From Albimonas sp051747505 (GTDB taxonomy: Bacteria > Pseudomonadota > Alphaproteobacteria > Rhodobacterales > Rhodobacteraceae), in contig JBNJGE010000039.1 in NCBI GenBank assembly GCA_051747505.1, positions 1 to 19,693 of the forward strand: a stretch of DNA of 19,693 bases. Reading direction: 5' to 3'. Each line of letters opens with the position of its first letter. Position 1 is the first letter of the stretch. This document shows positions 13,104-19,693 of the stretch, piece after piece. The notes below the pieces were generated by a model. It worked only from the letters and a program-made list of their open reading frames with translations. It was not told the origin of the DNA and did not search any database. Both the position numbers and the translations under genes were made by a program.

Positions 13104-14312
13104 ATGACCGCGAACGCGTCGACGATCGGATACCGAGACCTGGCCGGACGCGTCTCCGTCCTGGCCGCGATCCGCTATCCCCTCGACGTCCCCCTGTTCC
13201 TCAAGTTCCTGATCGTGCCGCTGGCCTTCCACCACATGCTCGGCGGCCGGATGGAGCGCTTCGTGTTCTGGGCCGCGCCCTTCCTGGTCTACGGCAACGT
13301 CGCGGCGATCGGGGCGAACACGCCGTTCCTCGACATCCTGAGGCTGAACTTCGCCTTCGCCTTCGTGTTCTACGCCTCCTATGTCGCCTCGCTCGGCCGA
13401 GATGCGCTGATCCGCTCGATCGTCATGATCCTCGTGCCCGCCGCGCTGGCCGTCGCGGCGCTGGAGCTCGCCCTCGGGACCGGGGGCGAGCGCGCGGTCG
13501 CCGGCCTGATGCCGATGCCCGGGCTGAACTGGCTGTCCGGCCTCGACATGCTTCCGCGTCTCAACGGCCTGCATGGCGGCTCCAACTACAGCGGGGCGCT
13601 CTACGGGCTCCTGGCCCTTGTCCTGATCTATTCGGGCAGGCGCATGGCCGGCCTCGCCATGGTCGCCGTGATGCTTCTCTGCGTCAGCCGCGCCGCCACG
13701 CTCGCCTTCCTTTTCGCGGTGATCGTGTATCACTCGCCGCGCATCGTGCAGCGCGCGGCGGTGATCGGCGCCTTCCTCGTCATCCTGCTGATGCCGGTCG
13801 TCCTGTGGGTGAGCGAGCCGCTGCTGAACCCGATGCAGCGCGCCGCCCTCGCGACGGCGACCACCCTGCGCTACATCAACTGGCTCAACTTCATCGAGAT
13901 GGGGCTCGACCACCCCTTCTTCGGCGTGGGCTATTTCCAGGGCAAGGAGCAGATCTCCGCCCAGACCCTGATGAGCTGGCAGGTCCTGCTCCAGCGCCGC
14001 ATTCCCGAATACGAGGCCCATCACCTGGTGCTGGACGTCTTCGGGGAGCTCGGTGTGGTGTTCACCGCCCTGTTCCTGGTCTTCTACGCCAGGGTCGGCT
14101 TCGACGCGCTGAGTCGGGGGCCGCTCGCCTGCGCGGTCTACGTGTTCGTCTCGCTCGCCTATCTGACTCTCAGCGGCATATCCGACTGGACCTTCTGGTT
14201 CGCCATCGGGTTCATCTACGCCGCGCCCGTCGCGGCGACGGCCCCCGCCCCCGCGCCGGTTTCGGACGGAGGCGCCTCCAGGGCCGAGGCGCGCGCCGCG
14301 CCCGGCGGCTAG
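13104..14312 (+). CDS. Wzy/O-antigen-ligase-type polysaccharide polymerase
   Basis: This is a 402-residue multi-pass membrane protein with about ten hydrophobic segments. The pattern fits the Wzy/WaaL (O-antigen ligase-like) superfamily. It has SRAATLAFLFAVIVYH near 195-210, a long periplasmic loop from about 235 to 308 containing FIEMGLDHPFFGVGYF, and the loop-end motif HHLVLDVFGELGVVF at 306-320, which parallels the HNxxLxxxxExG region of ligases. The tail (about 375-402) is Ala/Pro-rich and probably disordered. In this setting, next to Wzc- and Wzx-type genes, polymerisation of lipid-linked repeat units at the periplasmic face is the likely job. Ligase activity cannot be excluded. It ends 18 bases from the convergent beta-helix gene. 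Confidence 0.8.
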   Translation: MTANASTIGYRDLAGRVSVLAAIRYPLDVPLFLKFLIVPLAFHHMLGGRMERFVFWAAPFLVYGNVAAIGANTPFLDILRLNFAFAFVFYASYVASLGRDALIRSIVMILVPAALAVAALELALGTGGERAVAGLMPMPGLNWLSGLDMLPRLNGLHGGSNYSGALYGLLALVLIYSGRRMAGLAMVAVMLLCVSRAATLAFLFAVIVYHSPRIVQRAAVIGAFLVILLMPVVLWVSEPLLNPMQRAALATATTLRYINWLNFIEMGLDHPFFGVGYFQGKEQISAQTLMSWQVLLQRRIPEYEAHHLVLDVFGELGVVFTALFLVFYARVGFDALSRGPLACAVYVFVSLAYLTLSGISDWTFWFAIGFIYAAPVAATAPAPAPVSDGGASRAEARAAPGG

Positions 14313-14330
14313 GCGCGCGCCCGGCCCCCG

Positions 14331-16367
14331 TCACAGTATCAGGATCCGCGCCATGCCCAGATGCACGCGGGCCTCGCTCGTCTCCCCGCTGCGGGAACGA
14401 CCGGAGAAGAGGCGCAGCACGACATCCTCGGTCCCGTCGGACACATAGGCCGCGGCGCAGAGATGAACCCACCTGTCCCAGCCAGCGCCGGCGCCGCCGA
14501 CATCCTGCGTCCAGATGATCTCGTCGGCCGGCGCGGTGGTCGCGGCCAGCCCGGCCCCCTCCAGCCGGCAGGCCAGCCCGAGCCGGTCCGGGTCGGCCGC
14601 CGCCTCCCCCATCAACACGGCCTGCAGCAGGATCACCCGCCCCTCCGCCTCCGGCAAGCGCAGCGTCGCCGACATGCTGTTGTCGCTCGCCCCCGCCGCG
14701 CCCGAGAGCGTGATGGCGGAGCCCGCCGAAAGCGTGCGCGCGGCCTGCGTGGTCAGCGACAGGGCGCCGCCCTGCGCGCTCCAGCCGGACAGATCCCCGA
14801 CATCCGCCCGCCACAACATCTCGGCCTCCGGCGCGACGACCCCGAAGTCGCCGAGCCGCGGCGCGATCCGCCCGATCTCGGCGAAGCCGTCGACGGTCTT
14901 GAGGCTGACCCTGCCCGCGACCTCGACCTGCGCCGCGTCGCCGGCCTGCAGCCCGGCCACCAGCATGGCGCAGGCGCGCATCCCGGGCACGCTGTTGCCG
15001 GCCAGCTCGCAGCCGCCGGGCACCAGCCGGACCCGCCCCGCGCCGGAGGCCTTGATCAGAGCCCGCCCCCAGCCGCTCTGCAGCTTCTTGGGATTGACGA
15101 TGTTCAGGCGCCCGCCCGCGCAATGAACGACCGCGGGCTCCAGCGCCGCCTCGTCCACCGGCTCCTTCTCGGAAAACTCGCCGCCGCCCGCGAAGCCGCA
15201 GTTCTCGAAGAAGCACTTGTCGAAGACGCCCAGCGCGCCCCCCGGCCCCGCGTCGCTGACGCCGTCATGATAGACGAGCCCCTTGCGCGCGAAATTCAGC
15301 CGGCTGCTGTCCACGGTGTAGACCGTCTCCGGCGTCTCGGACCCCGACGCGGCGACGTCGGCCCGCAGCGCGTAGCCGGTGCAGCCGCCGAACATGCACT
15401 GCACGTAGTGCGAGGGCGCCTCGATCCGCGCCGCGTCGGCCGCCGTCCCCTCGGCGCGGTGCCTGGACGAGGCGACCATGTGAAACTGGCTGTTGTCGCT
15501 GTCGGCGCCCACATGCAGCCCCACCGTCCGACAACCGGAGACCGCGACGTCCGAGACCTTCGTCCCGCCCGTCCAGACCGACCAGCCCAGCGGGACGGGA
15601 TTCGCCCGTTCGTCCTCGGACAGCACCAGCCCGAAATCCACCGTGTCCTGCCCGTCGATGTCGAAACGCGCGAGATTCGCATCGCCCGCGGCATAGCCGG
15701 CCCCGCCGATCTTCACCTGCGCGCCCGCGGCGGAGAGCAGCAGGCGCGCGTGGCGCGGCGACGCCCCCCTGATCGAGGCGCGGCCCAGGACGTTGATCCG
15801 CCCGGCCACGGCGTAGTCGCCGGCCAGCACGATCCCGCCGCCCGTCTCCTTCTGCCAGACGATGGCCGAGGCGATCGCCGCGCTGTCATCGCCTGCTCCG
15901 TCCCCGCTCGCGCCGAACATCTGCGGCAGCGCTTCCGCCTCGTCGAGCCTCCACCACCGGGAGTCGGCGGTCTGGAAAGCGCCGTCATGGGCCGGCTCCG
16001 CGGCCGCGGCGACATAGCGCGCGGCCCCCCCGTCCCCGGGCGCGTTCCAGCCCAGAAGGCGGATGGCCAGCGTCTGCTGCGATGGCGAGAGCGCCCGCGC
16101 CTCGAACACGTCGCGCGCCTCGGCCGAGGGCGCGCCCTGGGCGATCAGCGCCCGCGCCTGGTCGCCCGTCAGCGTCTCGGGCGCGCCGCCGCCCTCCGCG
16201 CGCCCGAGGAGGACCCCCTCGGGCAGATCGGCGATCCGGTCGAGCGTCACGGACCCGGCGCGCAGTTCGTAGGCGCCGACGCTCGCGGCCCCCAGCGTGC
16301 CGGATGAGCCGTCCGCGAGAGCGCGAGGGGCGAACACCGCGGGCGCCGCGGCGAAGAAACGGAGCAT
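14331..16367 (-). CDS. Secreted tailspike-like right-handed beta-helix protein (possible polysaccharide lyase/hydrolase)
   Basis: This 678-residue protein starts with a short signal-like segment (MLRFFAAAPAVFAPRALA, cleavage near 18). A segment like phage tail-fibre/tailspike N-termini follows: RAGSVTLDRIADLPEGVLLGRAEGGG at 37-61, then LLGWNAPGDGGAARYVA at 104-120 and RWWRLDE at 137-143. The pectate-lyase-3-like start MFGASGDGAGDDSAAI is at 150-165. Repetitive beta-rich sequence to about 510 is consistent with a parallel beta-helix, and the last ~160 residues look like a jelly-roll carbohydrate-binding region. The start at 16367 has GAGGT 5 bases upstream; earlier in-frame ATGs (16553, 16577) would add an Arg/Pro-rich, family-unlike stretch. 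In a polysaccharide locus a depolymerase or modifying role is plausible. No catalytic residues were identified. Confidence 0.75.
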   Translation of the reverse strand: MLRFFAAAPAVFAPRALADGSSGTLGAASVGAYELRAGSVTLDRIADLPEGVLLGRAEGGGAPETLTGDQARALIAQGAPSAEARDVFEARALSPSQQTLAIRLLGWNAPGDGGAARYVAAAAEPAHDGAFQTADSRWWRLDEAEALPQMFGASGDGAGDDSAAIASAIVWQKETGGGIVLAGDYAVAGRINVLGRASIRGASPRHARLLLSAAGAQVKIGGAGYAAGDANLARFDIDGQDTVDFGLVLSEDERANPVPLGWSVWTGGTKVSDVAVSGCRTVGLHVGADSDNSQFHMVASSRHRAEGTAADAARIEAPSHYVQCMFGGCTGYALRADVAASGSETPETVYTVDSSRLNFARKGLVYHDGVSDAGPGGALGVFDKCFFENCGFAGGGEFSEKEPVDEAALEPAVVHCAGGRLNIVNPKKLQSGWGRALIKASGAGRVRLVPGGCELAGNSVPGMRACAMLVAGLQAGDAAQVEVAGRVSLKTVDGFAEIGRIAPRLGDFGVVAPEAEMLWRADVGDLSGWSAQGGALSLTTQAARTLSAGSAITLSGAAGASDNSMSATLRLPEAEGRVILLQAVLMGEAAADPDRLGLACRLEGAGLAATTAPADEIIWTQDVGGAGAGWDRWVHLCAAAYVSDGTEDVVLRLFSGRSRSGETSEARVHLGMARILIL

Positions 16368-16372
16368 GGCTG

Positions 16373-16377
16373 ACCTC
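16373..16377 (-). promoter_or_regulatory. Ribosome binding site deciding the beta-helix gene start
   Basis: GAGGT on the minus strand lies 5 bases before ATG at 16367, directly before the signal-like peptide. It supports this start over the upstream in-frame ATGs. Confidence 0.6.
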
Positions 16378-16386
16378 GTGATCGGA

Positions 16387-16469
16387 GTCCCGCCCGCCGG
16401 CGCCTGCGCGCCGGACGCCGCCGGCGGCCCGGGCCGGAGCGCGGCGCGCTCCCGGCCGGCGGGCGGGAC
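16387..16469. repeat. 15-bp perfect inverted repeat with 53-base spacer
   Basis: Arms at 16387-16401 and 16455-16469 are exact reverse complements (GTCCCGCCCGCCGGC and its inverse). If the beta-helix transcript starts near 16550-16580, this would form a very stable stem in the leader, ending about 9 bases before the ribosome site. That could limit translation or terminate early transcripts. No T-tract accompanies it. Confidence 0.6.
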
Positions 16470-16501
16470 ATCAGGGGACTCGTGCGGGGGGGCGTCGCCC
16501 G

Positions 16502-16521
16502 GCCCGGACCCTCGTCCGGGC
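16502..16521. repeat. 8-bp hairpin with 4-base loop
   Basis: GCCCGGAC-CCTC-GTCCGGGC is a perfect short hairpin in the same presumed leader. It lies upstream, in transcript order, of the larger inverted repeat. No run of T follows on either strand. Confidence 0.55.
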
Positions 16522-16747
16522 GGCCGGCGCCGTCCGCCGCGGGTCCATTTCATAACGCCGAAAAGTTTACCGATCATTGAGGCGTCCCCATCGGACTGCT
16601 CCAGGCTCCGCGGGCCCCCGCCCGCGCCGCAGACCGGCCGGGAAAGGGGATGCGGCCCGCGGGCGAGTTCTCTATTCTGCGTCGCGCAACGCCCGGTCGC
16701 CAGCGGCCGCCTCGGCAGATCCAGCCTGAACAGGTTACATCCGCAGA

Positions 16748-18112
16748 ATGCCGGCCTCACTCTCGGGCATCCGTCGCCGCGTCGCGGCTCTGGCGCGCGA
16801 CGACCTGGCGCGCCGCCTTGCGCGCGGCGGCGCCGCGGCGCTGGTCATCAAGCTGGGCGCGGCGGGGCTCTCCTTCCTGATGTTCCTCCTGCTCGCCCGC
16901 GCTCTGGGGGCGGAGGAGTTCGGCCGCTTCGGCTTCGCCTTCTCGCTCGCCACCAGCCTGTCGGTCGTGGGCAGCTTCGGCCAGCGCATGCTCGTGCTGC
17001 GCTACGCGCCCGCCTACCACGCCGAGGGAGACGCGGCCCGGCTGACCGGCGTGCTCCGCCACGGTTACGCCGCGGTCACGCTGGGGGGCCTCGCGATGGC
17101 CGGCGGCCTCGCAGCGGCGGCCCTGCTGCTGCCCGGGCTTGCGGATCGCGCCCATCTGCTCGCCGCCGCGGCGCTGATCCTGGCGCTGGGCCTCGCCGAG
17201 TACCAGGCGCGCGCGCTCCGGGCGGTCGCGGGGATGGTCCTCTCCCTCGCTCCGCGCGACATCTTCTGGCGGCTGGCCGTCATCCTGGCCGCGGGGGCGT
17301 GGCTGCAGGCCGGCGCGCGCCCGCCGACGGCCGCCGAGGCGCTCGGCCTCGTCGCCGGCCTGCTGATCGGCGTGACCCTCGTCCAGGCCGCGCTGCATCC
17401 GCTGACCCGCCCTCGGTCGCTCCTTCTCTCGCCCGCACGCCACGAGCGGCGCGAATGGATGCGCGCGGCCCGCGGCCTGTGGGGCGTCTCCGTCGCGCAG
17501 CTGGCCGGCCCCAATCTCGCCATCGTCCTCGGCGGCCTGCTGCTGGCGCCGTCCGAGACGGCGATGCTCTTCGCGGCGCTCCGCGTGGCCATGCTGCTCG
17601 ATCTGGTCACCCTCGCCGCCCAGATGGTCGGCGCCCCCCTGATCTCCCAGCGCTGGCACGCCCGCGACACGGCCGGCCTGCAGCGGATCTGCCGCCTCAT
17701 CGCGCTGGCGACGTCCGGTCCGGCGCTCGCGGCCTTCGCCCTTTTTCTTGTGGCCGGCGACTGGCTGATGGCCCTCTTCGGCCCGGAATTCGCCGAGGCC
17801 GGCTGGCTTCTCGTCGCGCTCTCGCTCGGCTATCTGTCCAGGACCCTGTTCGGCCCCGCCGCCATGATCATGCAGATGGCGGGGCGCGAGCGCGCGCTGC
17901 TGCGCATCGCCGCGACCTGCAACGCGCTCGCCATGGCGGCCGTGGCGGCGCTCGCCGTCCTGACGGGCCCGCTCGGCGCGGCGCTCGCCGCCGCGGGCGG
18001 CATGGTCGGCTGGACCGTCCTGGCCCATCTGGACGTCAAGCGCCGGCTCGGCGTCGACAGCTCCCTCTTCGGGGCCCTGCGCCGCCCCTCGCCCGGGGAG
18101 AACCCGGGATGA
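16748..18112 (+). CDS. Wzx-type polysaccharide flippase (MATE/MOP superfamily)
   Basis: This is a 454-residue multi-pass inner-membrane protein with about 12 hydrophobic segments, fitting flippases that move lipid-linked repeat units to the periplasmic face. The N-terminal region, with ALVIKLGAAGLSFLMFLLLARALGAEEFGRFGFAFSLA (ARALGAEEFGRFGFAF is the recognisable part), is typical of polysaccharide-biosynthesis flippases. The middle signature LFGPEFAEAGWLLVALSLGYLSRTLFGPA near 350 also recurs in this family. Its ATG lacks a clear ribosome site. Its stop overlaps the next start (ATGA), coupling it to the sulfotransferase, so the two probably act on the same polymer. Confidence 0.85.
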   Translation: MPASLSGIRRRVAALARDDLARRLARGGAAALVIKLGAAGLSFLMFLLLARALGAEEFGRFGFAFSLATSLSVVGSFGQRMLVLRYAPAYHAEGDAARLTGVLRHGYAAVTLGGLAMAGGLAAAALLLPGLADRAHLLAAAALILALGLAEYQARALRAVAGMVLSLAPRDIFWRLAVILAAGAWLQAGARPPTAAEALGLVAGLLIGVTLVQAALHPLTRPRSLLLSPARHERREWMRAARGLWGVSVAQLAGPNLAIVLGGLLLAPSETAMLFAALRVAMLLDLVTLAAQMVGAPLISQRWHARDTAGLQRICRLIALATSGPALAAFALFLVAGDWLMALFGPEFAEAGWLLVALSLGYLSRTLFGPAAMIMQMAGRERALLRIAATCNALAMAAVAALAVLTGPLGAALAAAGGMVGWTVLAHLDVKRRLGVDSSLFGALRRPSPGENPG

Positions 18113-19029
18113 GGCCCAATCTTTTCCTCGTCGGCGCTGCGAAAAGCGGCACCACGGCTCTCGCGGAGCTCCTGTCGGAGCAGCCCGAGATCTTCCGCCC
18201 CCATGTCAAGGAGCCCAGCTGGTGGAGCTCCGACTACCGCAGGGGCGAGGCCACCGTGAAGCTCGAGAGCCAGGCCGATTACGACCGTCTCTTCGCCCCC
18301 GCCCGGACCGCAGGGGCCCGCTACGCCCTCGACGCTTCGACCAGCCATCTGCACTCCGAGGTCGCCATCGGGCGCATCCTCGCCTACCGCCCCGACGCCC
18401 GCTTCGTCGTGAGCCTGCGCGACCCCGTACAGATGGCGCACGCCTTCCACATGGAAACGCTCTTCAACGCCAACGAGGACGTCGAGGACTTCGAGACCGC
18501 CTGGTCCCTGCAGGCCGAGCGCGCCGCCGGCCGCCGCCTCCCGCCCGCCTGTCACGAGCCCGCGAAGCTGCAATACCGCACCATCTGCGCGGTCGGCGTC
18601 CAGCTGGACCGCCTGCTCTCCCTCGCCCCGCGCGAGAACGTGCTGGTGCTCTTCCACCAGGACCTGCTGGACGACCCCGAGGCGGTCTGGTCCCGCCTTC
18701 TCGCCTTCCTGGACCTGCCGTGGCGGCGCGCCGACCTCTCGCGGCAGTCCGGCGCGGCCCATTTCCAGCGCTTCCCACGCCTCGCCCGGCTCTACCAGCG
18801 CCCGCCCCCGGCGCTCGGCCCCGCGGTGCGCGGCGGCAAACGCCTGCTGGCGGCGACCGGGACCACCAGCCTCGCCAAGCGCGCGCTCGCGCGCCGGGGC
18901 CGCCGCCCTCCCATGCGCCCGGAATTCGAGGCGCGCCTGCGCGAGGCGTTCGCGCCGGAAGTGGAGCGTCTGCAGGCCGCGACCGGGCGCGACCTCTCGG
19001 CCTGGAAGCCGGCGCGCCCGGCCGGCTGA
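18109..19029 (+). CDS. PAPS-dependent sulfotransferase
   Basis: This is a 306-residue cytoplasmic sulfotransferase predicted to move sulfate from PAPS to a carbohydrate acceptor. The 5'-phosphosulfate loop FLVGAAKSGTTAL is at 6-18 (K12). The 3'-phosphate region FVVSLRDPVQMAHAFHMETLF is at 99-119, with R104; the serine often found eight residues after this Arg is Ala here (A112). A third family block, NEDVEDFETAWSLQAERAAG, starts at 122. It overlaps the flippase stop by 4 bases, so it is likely to modify the sugar repeat unit or polymer handled by that flippase. A truncated homologue faces it from the other strand. The acceptor cannot be deduced. Confidence 0.9.
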   Translation: MRPNLFLVGAAKSGTTALAELLSEQPEIFRPHVKEPSWWSSDYRRGEATVKLESQADYDRLFAPARTAGARYALDASTSHLHSEVAIGRILAYRPDARFVVSLRDPVQMAHAFHMETLFNANEDVEDFETAWSLQAERAAGRRLPPACHEPAKLQYRTICAVGVQLDRLLSLAPRENVLVLFHQDLLDDPEAVWSRLLAFLDLPWRRADLSRQSGAAHFQRFPRLARLYQRPPPALGPAVRGGKRLLAATGTTSLAKRALARRGRRPPMRPEFEARLREAFAPEVERLQAATGRDLSAWKPARPAG

Positions 19030-19039
19030 CCCGCCCCGC

Positions 19040-19693
19040 TCAGGCCGTCCGCCGCTCCGTCACGCCCGCGGGCCGCGCCGCGCCCGCCGTCCCCGGCTCC
19101 TCCAGCCAGGCGTCCAGGTCCCGCCCGATCAGCGCCGCGGTGCGCCGGACATCGTCGGCGAAGACCTCCCGCAACTCGGCGCGGAACCCGGTCCGCATGG
19201 GCTCGCGCGACCGGGGCTTGCGCAGATACCGCTTCAGCGCCTCGACGGCCGGCGGCCTCGACCGGCGCAGCGCCCCGCGCAGCCGCCACATCGGCCCCCG
19301 CAGTGGCCCCGGCGGCGTCAGCACCAGATCGGCCAGCCACTCGAAACGATGCACGCGAGAGGCGTTGACCCGCGGGAAGGCGTCGCGCCCGTCCTGCGGC
19401 AGCTCCAGGAAGTCCAGCGCGCGCTCATAGACCCCGCGCGGATCGGCCCGCAGGTCCTCCTGCAGCAGCACCAGACGCCGCTCCGCGGGCACGCGCGCGA
19501 AGAACCGCTCCAGCTGCGGCGCGTAGGACGCCATCTCCCGGTACTGCAGGAACTGCGGCGCCCTGCAGGTCCCCGGAATCCGCTCGCCGCGCGCCCGGGC
19601 GTCCTGCAGCCGCCAGGCGGCCTCGAAGTCCCTCTCGTCCTCGTTGCGGGAGAAGATCAGCTCCATGTGCCAGGCATGGACCATCTCGACCGG
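19040..19693 (-). CDS. Second PAPS-dependent sulfotransferase, N-terminus beyond the window
   Basis: Only the C-terminal 217 residues are visible; the frame continues off the right edge (PVEMVHAWHME at the edge). The visible part begins in the 3'-phosphate-binding region and matches the neighbouring sulfotransferase along its length: MVHAWHMELIFSRNEDERDFEAAWRLQDARARGERIP against MAHAFHMETLFNANEDVEDFETAWSLQAERAAGRRLP. The LQYRE, LVLLQEDLRADP and ALDFLELP blocks also match. The 5' PAPS loop must lie outside. It converges on its paralogue with 10 bases between stop codons. Two similar enzymes may sulfate different positions of the same polysaccharide; this is inference. Confidence 0.88.
   Translation of the reverse strand, partial: PVEMVHAWHMELIFSRNEDERDFEAAWRLQDARARGERIPGTCRAPQFLQYREMASYAPQLERFFARVPAERRLVLLQEDLRADPRGVYERALDFLELPQDGRDAFPRVNASRVHRFEWLADLVLTPPGPLRGPMWRLRGALRRSRPPAVEALKRYLRKPRSREPMRTGFRAELREVFADDVRRTAALIGRDLDAWLEEPGTAGAARPAGVTERRTA

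Larger units (their letters stand above)
16368..16747. promoter_or_regulatory. 380-base divergent intergenic region between beta-helix and wzx-like genes
   Basis: No gene is supported here. The part next to the beta-helix gene (16387-16521) is extremely GC-rich and carries two inverted repeats listed separately. An AT-richer island at 16551-16583 (around CATTTCATAACGCC and AAAAGTTTACCG) is the best candidate for the minus-strand promoter. Nearer wzx, TCTATTCT at about 16671-16678 could be a plus-strand -10 region. The wzx ATG has no good ribosome site. ATTCTGCG at 16674-16681 is the inverse of CGCAGAAT at 16742-16749, which overlaps that ATG. Confidence 0.5.

Noticed and set aside
12885..14024. 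N-terminal extension of the wzc-like frame to 14024
   Set aside because: The extension is antisense to the Wzy-like membrane protein, is rich in His/Glu/Gly, and bears no family similarity. Wzc proteins normally begin shortly before the first membrane segment.
14361..16307. 648-codon open frame on the plus strand opposite the beta-helix gene
   Set aside because: It has low-complexity Arg/Pro/Ala composition and no domain features. The minus strand carries recognisable tailspike and beta-helix motifs.
16368..16760. N-terminal extension of the beta-helix protein to 16577 or 16760
   Set aside because: The added residues are Arg/Pro/Gly-rich without tailspike similarity. A ribosome site and signal-like peptide support 16367. 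A weak Tat-like TRSAMLRFF just upstream was noted but lacks the twin arginine and an in-frame start nearby.
1..19693. CRISPR arrays, tRNA/rRNA genes, transposases or attachment sites
   Set aside because: No regularly spaced repeats, tRNA-like cloverleaf, rRNA-like sequence, transposase motifs or target duplications were recognised by eye. A dedicated RNA search was not possible.

Overview
This window is very GC-rich and gene-dense. Genes within a direction are packed with start/stop overlaps of 1 to 19 bases, and codons favour G or C in the third position. Together with the family content (Liv-type ABC transporter, FNR-type operator, Wzx/Wzy/Wzc polysaccharide genes) this suggests an alphaproteobacterium, possibly Rhodobacterales or Rhodospirillales. 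No rRNA, tRNA or housekeeping marker is present to fix the lineage, so that is inference. No insertion sequence, CRISPR array or RNA gene was seen.

Region 1 (1-3399, + strand) is a branched-chain amino-acid-type ABC transporter lacking its binding protein. It has two permeases (LivH, LivM) and two ATPases (LivG, LivF) in one overlapping operon; the binding-protein gene probably lies upstream of the window. Region 2 (3404-5609) holds a divergent pair: an enoyl-reductase-like zinc-free MDR oxidoreductase (- strand) and a glycerol-dehydrogenase-like metal alcohol dehydrogenase (+ strand), separated by 130 bases.

Region 3 (5606-10551) is the most unusual part. A near-perfect FNR/CRP-type box overlaps the end of the dehydrogenase and precedes a P-type cation ATPase with an N-terminal HMA_2-like domain. 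The ATPase reading frame is broken by one extra G near 7080. Overlapping its end is a divergent S-adenosylmethionine-synthetase-like gene lacking residues that are catalytic in the classical enzyme. Converging on it from the other strand are a small membrane protein with a second HMA_2-like domain and a DUF5132-like membrane protein. I infer that these four genes form one membrane-associated cation-handling system induced at low oxygen. The role of the SAM-synthetase-like protein is unknown.

Region 4 (10629-19693) is an exopolysaccharide locus with alternating strands. It contains a Wzc-type tyrosine autokinase/chain-length regulator, a Wzy/O-antigen-ligase-type membrane protein, a secreted tailspike-like beta-helix protein, a Wzx-type flippase and two related sulfotransferases arranged tail to tail. 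The second sulfotransferase is cut by the window end. The set predicts a Wzy-dependent polysaccharide decorated with sulfate and possibly trimmed by the beta-helix protein. Two intergenic regions in this locus carry notable inverted repeats that could be regulatory.
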